A stretch of 64,000 nucleotides of DNA from Dillenia suffruticosa (lineage: Eukaryota > Streptophyta > Magnoliopsida > Dilleniales > Dilleniaceae). Positions 21,401-32,970 of the stretch are shown piece after piece. The stretch is from positions 17,635,674 to 17,699,673 of the forward strand of contig JAVTVX010000002.1 of NCBI GenBank assembly GCA_033439265.1. The letters run 5' to 3'. Each line of letters starts with the position of its first letter. Positions within the stretch are counted from its first letter, which is position 1. Below the pieces are notes generated by a model. It saw nothing but the letters and a program-made list of their open reading frames with translations, was not told the DNA's origin and did not search any database. The translations under genes were made by a program, and so were the position numbers.

Positions 21401-24400
21401 AACAGTGGATCTCTTTATGGCCTGAAAAGTTCTTTAAAATCGATAATCTTGAAGGATAAGATCGATGTGCAATTTCTCAACGGCCACCAATCCCACAATC
21501 CATAACGCCCATCCTTTGAAGGGATCCAACCAATATGGACTGTGGCTTGGACTTTCTAACAGAAGTTCTGTCCATGAACAAAGAAGTAAGTGGTCAACAC
21601 TTTCTAACTTTCTTTTATAAAAGGGCACACCTATCCATGGGAGAAATCCCTTTGTTGTGAAGATTATCTCAAGTTAAAATTCTTCCCCAGGTTCCTTTCA
21701 CACAGAGGAAGCCGCCTTTGGAGGGGCTGAAATCTTCCAAATCAATTTCCTAGGAAAAGCCTTCATTACCATCCCTTGCCACCTCATCCCTAAGAACTTG
21801 ATGGTAGCTTTTAGGATAATTTTGTTACAGTTCCTTTTCAAACCACACAATTTTCACTATTTCAGGAAATGGGATCCCTTCGGACACCCATAACATTTTA
21901 AACAACATTCCAACTCCCAATCATTGACATGTTGCACGAATTCAACAGGCCATTGCCTTGATCCACCAATTCACACCATTATGGATTTGATCATGGCCTT
22001 CTTGTGTGGAGCTATCTCAAAAAGGTGGGGACATATGTTCTTCAAAGTGGTAGGCCCTCAGCCTTAAATAAATTATTCCATATAGAGATCCTAGCAATGC
22101 CCCCGATCTTAGAGTACACCTCTCAAACAAATGTGTTCCACCCACTTCTTAAGGCTTTCTACACTGTGACACCATGTACCATTTTTGTCATCCATCCCTT
22201 GCTATCCAACCCATATTCAATCCCCCATTCCCTCCAAAGCATCTTGCCTTCTACCATGAATCTCCAAAGCTGTCAACCTGGCAAGGGTTTGTTGAACTCC
22301 ATCATTGACCTAATGCTTAACTGGTTTTCAATTCTTTATGAAGTTGAAAATGATTATGAACGGGATTTCTTACACTTCTTGCATTTTGATAGAGGATTGT
22401 TATACTTTTCAACTTTGTGGTGTGATAAAAAGCAATTGATAGGTTTGCAACTTTGTTAGGAAATATGCTCAAGGGAAAGGTTGTCTAATAAAGGAAGAGT
22501 TATGAATTTAATTGAAGGTTTCATATCTTTCTTTATTGTGACCGAGATTGGGGTAAAAAATTAGTAGCTAACTATATAATGAGATTCATAATGCTAGTAC
22601 ATAGTATACTAATTTGTAATAAGTTTTGAATGTGAAGCTGAACAAGTAGGGGGGGAGAGAGAGAGAGGGCAAACAGGAAGATTATCTAATAACAAATTAG
22701 CTTATCATCAGCGGAGCAAATGATAAGTGACTTGAGGAACACTAAATTAACCCCCCCCCCCCCCCACAAAAAAAAAATTGAGACTTAATATCAAATTTTG
22801 GAGTCGGATGCTTGAGAGACTAATATAGGAGAGATGAGAGAAAAAAATAAAATAAAATAAAAGTTTGAAAACAAAAATAAAGAAGATGATAATAATAATA
22901 ACAATTGTAAGAATAATAATAACAATAACAACGATGACAACGATGACAATGACGATGATGACTATGACGACGGGGAGAGGAGGAGGACATATAATATGTT
23001 CAGTTTTGGTGAGCGCACAACATGCCTTGAGCCTTAATAAGGAAGACAAATAATATGTTCGGTTTTGGTTCTCAACTCAGGTTTTAGAGTTTGATGTGGG
23101 GGTAGCTAGTTCTATAGATTCTTTATTGCACTTTTGGACTGTAAAGGTTATGCCCTCTTGATGCTCTTTTCATGCATGTTGTTTCTTAGTAAAAGGAAAT
23201 CAGTGATGATGTATACTATGTTTGGAATTTTACAATAGTTGTCTGTATTTCAACTGTTATACTTTTAGATTTTGTCTTTCACATCAGAATAAATTTTTCC
23301 ATTCAATTTCTTATTTGGGCTATATGTTCAAGATGGTTTTATCAATTTTCATGGACCTCAAAAACCAAGTAAAAAGGAAAATTAACATTCAACATGCATC
23401 ATTTCATAATTCTGCAGATTTTAACAATTGAGGGTCTATTGTTTGCATTATGATTTGCTCTTCGTATTCTTCTTAGAATGGATCAGATTGCTAGTGCAAT
23501 GTCATTCCAAATGGAAGAGATTCATTTGAAGGCCTTCTCCTTTTTGCACTTTCTTTGTAATACCATCCTTGGGACTTTTAAATTGTAAGTGAGGTGTTTT
23601 TAAGGGGATCTCTGATATCTGAATCTTACTTGACTTTTTGCTTTACCTTTTGCCTTGGGGCAGATGGACCCAAAAACTCCCCTGCATGATTGGGTAAATG
23701 ATGTGATGTTTTTTTCTAAGTTTCTTTTGGTACATTTTTCAATTCAATCTAACATTCTCCAGTTCTGATGTGGATTTTTTTTTCTTTTTTTTTCTCCAGT
23801 ATATTTTTTGTAAGATTGATGTATCAGTTTTACGAAGACCCAAAAACACACTAGTTAGGAGAATCGAGAATTTAAATATAGAAGACTTAGTAAAATGTAT
23901 AGGTGAGTTGTTGAAAACTTGGATATAGATTATATATAAAGACATGATAACTATGAGTTTAATTGAGGAGATAGTTTTAGATATGAATGAATAATATAGG
24001 AGAATCCATACAAATTAAATCAATAATTTTGTATTTTTTTTTCATTTTCCTGATATTTGTCTTTTGAATGGCCGACTCCAAAATTTGGAATTAAAGGCCC
24101 AGGTTGTTGTTGTTGAATTGATGTATCATTTTTGATAATGAATAAAACGCTTGTCTAATTTTTTTTTCTTTTTATTTTCTGACATGAGTCTCTGTGTTGA
24201 CTATTAATTTCAGGAAAGCTTCTTCTCCTGTTGAGCCTACTACTCTGTCTACTACACTTTATGTTGAGCAACTCACCAGAAATGTGAATGAAGGCCATCT
24301 GAAAGAGATATTCAGTATGCACTCTTCTCTCATTAGATCTTTTTACCTTTTTGAATGAAAAGGCTGCAGTTTTATATTAGAAAATAGTAACGTGCACCAT

Positions 24401-27400
24401 TTTCCCACTATATAAGTGTTTTTCTTTTATGTCTTGGTAAATTTTTTGCTGAGTTCATATTTTTTTGCCAGTATAGATCACTGTATTCTCTCTATGGCAT
24501 TGTTTTGATTTGATGTATTGCCTATTATTAAAGCGACTACCTTATGATTGTTTATAAGGAAAAGGTCCTTGTGATAAAGTTTTTCCTTATTTTTGATGGA
24601 GAGAGCTCTGCCGGGTTCTTAATCCTCGGTAATATTGGACTGGCCATCTACCTTCTATTAACTTATCCCATTATTAGCTTGTTCTATGTAAAGAGGTGGC
24701 GTAATTTTACTTGTTTTCCCATTTGTTAGCATTTCCAAACTGCTCGATTTGTTGGATAAAAACATTAATTTTGAAATTCCAAATGTTTCATTTTTAGCAT
24801 TTAATGCTTTTTAAGCATTTTATGAATGGTTTTCATAAAGTAAATCAGATAAAGTTTTGATTCAGTTATACTCTTACTTTATAATTCTTAACTGATGTCC
24901 TCATTATAATCCAATATAGACAACAGTTGCATTAATCAGAGTGATGAATTTGTAATTTCCGAACCCAAATTATCTATGCCCTTGTTGTGTCACCTTTTAT
25001 GTCTTCTTTATTCTCTTGGTCCAAGTATTTACTTTCTGTCTTTGTTTTAAATCTCTTAAATTAACTATCCTGGGAGTGGGAAATAAATTAAATTAAATAT
25101 TTGATGAAAATGTAATAACTTGACTGAATAAATTAACTAATCTCTAGCCATTTTATTACATATATATGACCTAATCTCCAGCCAGGTGAGAAAGTTTGGT
25201 TGGTCAACTCAATCAATAACATTAATGTCAAAAGTTTATGTTACAAGAAGCAATTTTCTAAAATAAAAATTAAAATATTGTTGCAGGACAAAAATTAAAA
25301 ATTTTACGAAAATACTTTCAAAATATAAAGGGTCTATATATTGGGGAAAATGGAGACTGTAATTTACACAATAGTTAGTCTCATTTTACCTTTCCTCTGG
25401 AGGTGTTTGGCATTTTTAAACTCCCTTTTAACTTTCACTTCTTTGTTACTCCTGTCCCATTTGGATTGCGCCCTTTGCTTTTTCACACAATTAAGAAATA
25501 CAATAAATAATATGCCACATTATCCAAATTGATATTAATGTTACAATACTACTCTCTTGAAAAGAAGAATTGTGATTGGCTAGAAATTAATGAAGAGGAA
25601 TGTATGGGAATCACTATTCTCTCAAAATTAATGAAAGGATAAAAAAATTAAATAAAATGAATTTAAGAAGGGCATAATAGGAGATTTAACATTTTGAAAC
25701 ATTGCAAAATTGTAATTGGACAAACATCTTGGGATGTCCCAGAAAGGAATAATGGACAAACAAAATGGGACAGAGGAAGTAATAATTAAAATAAAATAAA
25801 TTTGACCTTTTGAAATTTGAACCATAAACCACCAGTCCTTAAAAGTAAAAGTTGGGGCGTACACTTCACAGAAAGATCAAAGAGTATTGAATTTAAGAGA
25901 TTTGTTGAGATTTTTTTTTTATAATTTGTTTCCAATTTGAATTGGGGTTGTTTTTAAATTAAATGAATATTAAAGATATAGAGTATTCAATTTAAGAGAT
26001 TTCAAAGAATGAATGAAAATGAAAAGTTCGACAAACAGAATGAAGGGGACAAAAAGGTGACCATGAAGGAGATATAAACGATTTGGTTTGCGATTGACAT
26101 ATCTGCACCTTTTTGTGCACATGGTCTGCAACTGGACAAAAGCTTCTTGGAAATGGAAAAGGTACCAGTTTCAAATGTGCACTATGACGCATGCAACTGA
26201 GCACACACCCAATTACGCACAATACAAGTGCATCTATTAACTCTTAACATAGAACTATGTATTATGCCAAGACCTCGGGCATGTGCAGTGGTTTACTTAA
26301 GACTCACAGTCGCTTAACTAATGAGTTGAGTTTGAAAGATGGCTTCTCAATTTTGGTACAAATTCTTAATACTTATTTCTGTAGAAGCTGTTTCTCATCT
26401 CTATCAACCAGGTAGAACATTGCCTTTATTTCCTATACAGGCTAATTTTATCGCAAGACTTTAAAACCATCTGCTGTGAAAAAGCTCTCAGTTCACATGC
26501 TGGAAAATTACAAGTTAATAAACTCCTGATAGCAATATTAGTTTTTAGAGATATGGTTCTACTGTGCTATTGAAACATCCTTGAAGGGGATGATTAATGT
26601 CTGGAGCAAACTTTAGTCTGAGGAGATGACATTTCAAATAAATGAGAAACTGTTGGTTTTTGGTTAATTTTTCTTCTGCTTCGCCAGTTACTAGGAAAAT
26701 CTAAGGTTGAGGGTGGGTTTGCCAAAAGTGGCAAGATGCTGCAGAGAAGATACTCCCTTTATGTTCTGAGATGATATGCAAAATTGTCTTTTCTATTAAA
26801 AAAATTAAAGTAGTGTTTGCATATGTTCACATTCCACCTGCTGGAGATCTTATGGATATTCAAATTCTTACCAAGTGGAAAAAACCTTGGTCAAATGTTT
26901 CTTTATGTTCTGAGATGAGATGCAACGTTGTCTTTTCTACTAAAAAAATTAAAGTAGTGTTTGCATATGTTCACATTCCACCTGCGGGAGATCTTATGGA
27001 TATTCAAATTCCTGTCAAGTGGAAAAAACTTTGGTCAGATGTTTTAAGTTTGTTTTTACAGGGTCCTTTGGTATTTTATCAAAATTTTAACTAAAGAACA
27101 GTGTAGTGACCCTCTTTATCCTCCTTATCAGGGACGTTCAAAGTATGCGTGGGTTTGTGCCTTTTTCTTCTTTCTTTTTTAAAGACCTTCAACTAGCTGA
27201 GTGAATGTGTTGGTAGTTGAAGAGATTGAGCTAATCAAGAAAACTTTATGTTGATTTTGAACTTTCAGATTTTTGTTTTCATGTTCAGCTGTGAAAAATA
27301 ACAGCCTCTGAAATGGAAATAATTATATTCTTGGGATTGAACCTTGTTGAATCCCTAGTTGGATGCTTGGAATATGTTTCTTGGATATAGTAGTGGGCTC

Positions 27401-30400
27401 TTTAACAAGTTCATTACTTGTTCATGTTTAGAAATTTATTGCATGATTCTTGATTGTAATAGCCCAGATAGCTGAATCATATTGAATTTTAGGTAACTAG
27501 AAACAAAATCTTGCATTGTTCACCTAAAATGAACGTTCTTGAGACATATGAGTGGTTACAATTGATGTTTGAGGTTATGATTAACTACATTTTTGGTAAA
27601 AGGCAATACTCCAAATTATAAAGTAGAGACATGGTTATACATAAGTATTGGTATTTCAATTGGTGGTTTATTGTTTTCTAACTGCAAGCATGTGACTACT
27701 TTTGTTGTTTTGGGTCCTATAAGTTTTTATTTTTTTACTTTTTAATTTTTTTTAGGCAATTTTGGTGAAGTGGTGAAGGTTGTCCTAGTGACGGATAATC
27801 AGGTAATTGGTAGTTTTCTTGTGTTGGTGTATACTTTTTTATTTTATTTTTTATTTCCTTTGTGTGTATGGTTTGACATATGCGCATGTTTTTAGGTCAA
27901 TCTCTCCCGAGGATTTGGATATGTCGAGTTCAAGACAAGAGTGGATGTAGAAAAAGCTCTTTTATATATGGACGGGGTATGATTTTGTTAAGAAGTTAAA
28001 AGCTAAAACATTTGGCCTTTTTCACCTATAGAAAAGATCTTGTCATTTGAAATATCACATTTGGACCTTGATGCAGGCTCAAATTGATGGAAATGTTGTC
28101 AAAGCTAAAATTACACCAATGCCTTCAATCCCAAAGGCTGTCATTCCTTCAAAAAGAGAGGCTTCAAAAGATGCTGCTGTTGGTGCTGACGTTGAGAAGG
28201 ATGGACCAAAGCGCCAACGAGATGGTACTCTCAAATTTCTGACTTGTGCATGACTTTAATTTTTACTAACTTGTATTTTATTTTTAAAATTTCCCTTGAT
28301 ATTTGCTCTAAGATGTTTGTCTTTGTTGCTGGATGTTTGTCTTTGTTGCTGAACGTTTGTATTACTGTTAGCTTCACCTCGCCGAAAACCTCCTTCCCCT
28401 TCAAGGAGGAGATCCCCAGCGGCTTCTAGAAGAGGTGCATCTCCTGGACGACAGCCAGATTCTCATCCAAGAAGACGTCCAGATGATTTACCTGTTCGTC
28501 GCCAAGTGGAATCTCCATATCGTCGAGGTGATTCTCCTTCAAGGCGAAGGCCTGCATCTCCACCCAGAGGCCGTTTTCCATCCTCCCCCCCAAGGCGATT
28601 GAGGTCCCCTCGAAGGTTAGTACTTGTTGAACTGGTTAGCTTTCCCAGGTTCAGCTGTATGAGTCTCTAACTTCATCTGAATAATCTCAATGAAATAGGG
28701 CGTCTCCGCAAAGGATTCGTGGAAGTCCTATTCGTAGACGCTCTCCTCCACCAAGGCGCAGGTAAATTTCTAATATAAATCATGCCCCAATCTTCTCACC
28801 TCTTTTCTGAAGTGTCAGATAGTTTTTGGTCCGTTTAGGCGCCTTCTACTTGGGTTAAATCTGAACCTTATATGAACTCTTTGTAGATCATTAAGTGTTT
28901 TTATTTAGCTTTTGGAATTTGTCTCTCAAATGGATAAGATGAGTGGCATAGGACAATGATTAGGTGGACATGTGACAAAATTAAAAAAAAAAATAGAATT
29001 AGAAATGACGAGATACGTAATAAATTATGAGTTAGTTCAATTGTGGATAAAATATAAGAGTACCGTTTGCGGTGACTTGGACATGTGCAACAAAAACTCC
29101 AAGATGCACCTATTAAGAAAACTGAGAAATTAAATATAGGAGATTTAGTAAAACGTAGAGATAGGTTGTTGTAAAGTTGGATGCAAATTATTTGTAAAAA
29201 CATGATAGTTATGGGTTTAGTTGAGGAAACGGTTTTAGATAGGAATGAGGGGCGTAGGTGAATCAGCACAAATTAAATCAATACTCTTGTATTTGTCTCT
29301 CAAATGGCTATTTAGCTTTTGGAATTTCAAGCAATATTCTTAATAAAATAGTGAGTCACATTGAAACTGTCAATTTGGTATTTGATTAATATCTGGATCC
29401 AAGTTAACCTGCAATTAGAATAAGATATTGCTAGCATAAAAGGGCTTAAGAAATTTGTGCGAGTCTATCAAGTGTTGGTCAGCTATGATATTATGCAGGG
29501 AAAAAGGGTATTTTTGGACAATCTGTTTTATTTTTTATTTTTATTTATTTTTTGTATTAACTGTTTCTTTGTAGCTGGCAGAATGAATGATTATATTACT
29601 TTTGTAGTTAAAGATTCAAATACAATTCTCAATTGTCGTTTTTATGTCTCAAGGTTACTTTTCAACTTATTTTTTTTCTTTCTACATTTGTGGGTCTGCT
29701 GCTAGATATATGAATATAGAAACCTATTCATTTAGACCCACAAATTTGTGGGCTTGTGATATGCTTGTGTTTAATCCCGTGTTTCTTAAAATTATCGAGT
29801 ATGAAAACTTGAACTTCTTGCAATAGTTACATTTTCTCAAGAGGAATTTAAAACATGGGATGCATGTTGTTCTAGATGCAAATCTCTCAGTCCTTGCTTC
29901 ATAGATGTTGCTGTTCTTTTTCTCTTTCCAGCATGATCTTCATATATTGTGTCCTGTCGCCAAAATTTTGAAGGCAGTTTATAATTAATGAATCTTAACA
30001 AGATGAAAATAATAAAAAATTCCTAATTTCTTTTTTCTCAACATTCCTTAAATAATTAATACAGAATTAAGTAAATATTATCTAATCAAAACATATCCAA
30101 TGAAGTCTCTTAAGCGGTGCATGGGGGGCACCTGTTATTATTTCCCTTCTAAATATGACAAAAATAAGTTCTTTGTGGAATATGGATTAGAAATTAAGTT
30201 GCATATGGCAAAGGACGTACTTGAGATAACTGTAGCTCACTGGTTGAAGTATCTGTTATCATGTTTATGTTTATATTTTAGTTTTGATGAGATCATGTTT
30301 GACATCAATGACCTGTATTAAGGTGTTGGCTGCACACCAGTTTGAGAAGCATTTCGTTCACGTGAATATTTGTACTGTAATATCTTCTAGGAATTTATAG

Positions 30401-32970
30401 GTTATATTTCTTCTTTAATCTAGTTCACCCCCTAGACGAGCCCGTTCTCCACCTAGAAGATCTTCTATTGGGCATAGACGTAGCCGCTCTCCTATTCGCA
30501 GGCTGATCCGCTCGCATTCAAGATCAGCCTCTCCCAGGAGGTAATGCCTAAATATGCTCCATTTTGTCTTCTTTGTAATCAATATGGTCTTTGGCATGCC
30601 AGTCCTACTTTTCGGATTGCCTTGTGTTATTTATTTATTTTTTTAAGGTTTTTTTTTTCCCAATTAATTTTGTATGTTTACATGTTTGCATCTCCTACTA
30701 TTAGGTGTCACTTGGTTAGCCTGACATTCGGATTAGCCTGTTTTGTTGCTCTGACTGCAATATATGATAGTTACTATGAGGATCATTGTGTCTAAAACAT
30801 TTGTCATCTTCCTCTAATACACTTTTTTATTAGATTTCAATTTGTTCTTACATGGTTAATGGACCTGACCATTAAATAGTCCAGGTCAGATTGAGTTTGT
30901 GAATCTGTGTTGACTATAAAGAAAAGGAAAAAACTATAGACTTGCACAATAGCGTGGTCCTGGTTTGAATGTTAAGACCTCTTATAGTTTTGTAAAGTTT
31001 CAAAATTAGGCTTGGTGTACAGGAATGTCAATCTACATCCAACATCTTGACCTTTTGCTGCAAGACATGGAAAACAGATGGATAGAGACAGGGAAATCAA
31101 GATTGGAGCAAACTCAACGACCATTCTCTTTTCTGTTTAAAATCAAAATTAAAAATAAGGAATGCAAAGGTCTAATGTGATTTTACTATGTGTGCTTGCT
31201 TTGGTTGGAGAAGAATCCTAGGGTCTTTAATAAGCAATTCCCATTTGGTAGTTGTGGGGCCAGTTGGTCTTCTTATAAAGGGGGTCTCTAGAGTCCTTTT
31301 GAAGACATCAATGAGGACTGAATGCTTTATTATTATTTTTTCCCCTTTTTCTCCTTTTCATTTTTTGCCATCCGAATTTTGTGAGAATGCATCAACCACA
31401 TTGACTTATTTCTTATGGCTTCTATATTTGTTTTTCCCATCCGAAGAACATTGCTTATGCATTCATGCAACTCAAATTTTTCTGTCTTGTTTGGGCACAT
31501 GGATTTGGACTCTATGGATTGGCATTTTGACCCCCAAAATTCAAATCCCTTCTTTGATATTCAAATTTGAGAGGGATTTAGATTTGGACCAAATCCTTAC
31601 CCAAATTCAACATGTCAAGACTAGAGCATTCTAAATGACATCTAATGAGGTGTCATTTGAAATCCTAACTCAAATTAGACAATTTAAATATCTAAATATT
31701 AAAAATCACATGATTAAGTTATAATTGTTATAATTACACCTTAAGGATAACTACTATCCCCCTCTATATCCACTCCTCATTATTTTGTTTATATTTTTTA
31801 TTTTATTTTTTCCAATCGGTTTCCTTCTCCCTGATATGCTTCAATATGAACTTTAGAGGTAGACCACCAGCTGCTAGACGGCGAAGGTCATCATCATACT
31901 CGGGATCACCAAGTCCACGCAGGGTACTTGTTTCTAAGCTTTGTTTCTAGAGAAGGCTGACTTTCTTTAATTTAATGCAGTTTTTATATTCTGCTGATTG
32001 CAGGTCCCAAGGAAGCCATTGAGAAGTCGTAGTCCTAGAAGGTACTTCAAAAAACTATGAATTGTACCCTTGGTTTAAAACGTCAAAATAATTATTAAAA
32101 TGAAATTCGTGATATGATTGGATGGAGAGGTCAAAGTAGAAATATTACTGATGAAATATCTTTTGGAAAGCTTCAAAGTCTATACAAGGTGAAGATTTCC
32201 TTTTGTTTCTCTTTTTATTTTGTGCCTAGGCTTTTCTTTTGTTTTTAGGGAAGGAATTGGTTAACTTCAATGATAATAGGTCCACGGAAGTACTCCCAAC
32301 GAACCCCCAAAATATATAAATAAATAATCATGCTGTTGCACTTCATAGACATTAAACTGGGATTTTGTCTCGAAGAAGGCCTAATGTGACAAACAAAACC
32401 CTATTTTCAGTAATGGTATACATGATTGGATCTGGACATCTGTTTGTGCACATTTTGATACCATATCTTGGAAACCCACTGTCTCTCATTGTATAATCTC
32501 TGTTTTCTCCACGGTTGTAATTTAGTGTTTCTTTTATTCCTTGTCATATTGTTCAACTTAGGAGTTATGTTATTTTTCAAGTTATGTATGATTCTTTGTG
32601 CATTCTGTTCAAGTATGGAACAAGCTAATCCTGCTTTTTGGTTGCATCTTGGGAATGGAACTAGATTAGTTGAAATTCTGAACTGCACTTTAGAATAATA
32701 TTTTTACATCTACCCACATTATTGAATTGCACAGGAAAAAAAAAAAAAAAAAAAGAGTTGGATGAGTTGCATTCACTACATTTCAATGTAAGGGTAATGA
32801 TCATCCCTTGACTGCATGACTACTTCCATTCCATCTAGATCTTTGCCACATGAATTGTCCTATTTATTGTGTGAATTTTGGTTGTAACTAATTGCTACTT
32901 ATGCAGGCCTTTGAGAGGAAGAAGCAGCAGCAACAGCAGCAGCAGTAGCTCCCCTCCGCATAAACCCTAG
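18494..32970 (+). CDS. SR45: SR45 / RNPS1-type Ser/Arg-rich splicing factor
   Basis: Twelve coding exons with GT/AG borders and consistent phase: 18494-18750, 18857-18922, 24214-24314, 27756-27802, 27896-27976, 28077-28224, 28372-28615, 28699-28761, 30424-30540, 31857-31923, 32004-32041, 32907-32970. They give 430 residues, close to Arabidopsis SR45 (414). Layout: RS1 domain (about 1-110), one RRM (about 122-198; RNP2 L-Y-V-E-Q-L at 123-128, RNP1 R-G-F-G-Y-V-E-F at 162-169), an acidic/Lys linker ending K-R-Q-R-D, then an RS2 domain of R-R-R-S-P-type repeats and a terminal serine run before S-P-P-H-K-P. Known role: nuclear-speckle splicing regulator related to RNPS1, binding U1-70K and U2AF35 and joining the ASAP/exon-junction complex. 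The start is the first ATG of the frame; the upstream in-frame codons lack ATG. Introns 2 (5.3 kb) and 3 (3.4 kb) are unusually long and hold LINE debris. No lesion seen. Confidence 0.95.
21430..22000 (-). mobile_element. LINE C-terminal (zf-RVT) remnant
   Basis: On the minus strand, frames give N-D-W-E-L-E (near 21920), W-I-G-V-P-F-Y-K-R-K-L-E-S-V-D-H-L-L-L (near 21600-21640), resembling the zf-RVT region after the reverse transcriptase of plant LINEs, where S-V-D-H-L-L-L-H-C is typical. The zinc-binding residues are largely lost. Flanking sequence to about 22400 may belong to the same element. Confidence 0.5.
23793..24117 (+). mobile_element. LINE 3' end (RTE-like tail)
   Basis: Broken frame encoding R-P-K-N-T-L-V-R-R-I-E-N-L, I-E-D-L-V-K, K-D-M-I-T-M-S-L-I-E-E and R-R-I-H-T-N, then a TTTGTCTTTTGAATGGCCGA tail and a GTTGTTGTTG end. 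This matches the C-terminal end of plant LINE ORF2 remnants that read R-P-x-D-A-P-x-R-R. Inserted in the SR45 sense orientation, 96 bp before exon 3. Confidence 0.6.
26758..27045 (+). repeat. Two tandem 144-bp repeats in SR45 intron 3
   Basis: Units start at 26758 and 26902 (TTTATGTTCTGAGATGA) and share TTAAAGTAGTGTTTGCATAT, CACATTCCACCTGC and GGAGATCTTATGGATATTCA. The unit length is a multiple of three, so one frame (26771-27094) reads through both copies and repeats the same peptide. No start context, splice evidence or known domain supports a gene; origin unknown. Confidence 0.85.
28311..28350 (+). repeat. 20-bp tandem repeat just before SR45 exon 7
   Basis: GATGTTTGTCTTTGTTGCTG occurs twice in a row (the second with a variant start of a third), ending about 20 bp before the exon 7 acceptor. 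It overlaps the expected branch-point and polypyrimidine zone. Confidence 0.8.
28915..29300 (+). mobile_element. LINE 3' end remnant in SR45 intron 8
   Basis: Related to the copy at 23793-24117: shares the AATTAAATATAGGAGATTTA / AGTAAAACGTAGAGATAGGT region, GTAAAAACATGATAGTTATG, GGTTTAGTTGAGGA and the ACAAATTAAATCAATA end. It also keeps an upstream part with T-R-Y-V-I-N-Y-E-L-V-Q-L-W-I-K. All frames are broken. Same sense orientation as SR45. Confidence 0.6.

Larger units (their letters stand above)
18923..24213 (+). other. SR45 intron 2, 5.3 kb
   Basis: Contains no convincing host gene. Visible content: an old LINE zinc-finger fragment (21430-22000, minus), GA tracts (22650-22668), a C/A homopolymer junction near 22751-22780, a trinucleotide-like AAT/ACG zone (22880-22975) and a LINE 3' tail (23793-24117). 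Open frames on either strand are short and motif-free. Confidence 0.7.

Noticed and set aside
22747..23053. Repetitive Ile/Val or Thr/Met-rich frames in SR45 intron 2
   Set aside because: Products of AAT/ACG trinucleotide-like repeats.
30100..30321. 73-codon frame in SR45 intron 8
   Set aside because: Ends inside the intron, no domain, not joined to exons by usable splice sites.
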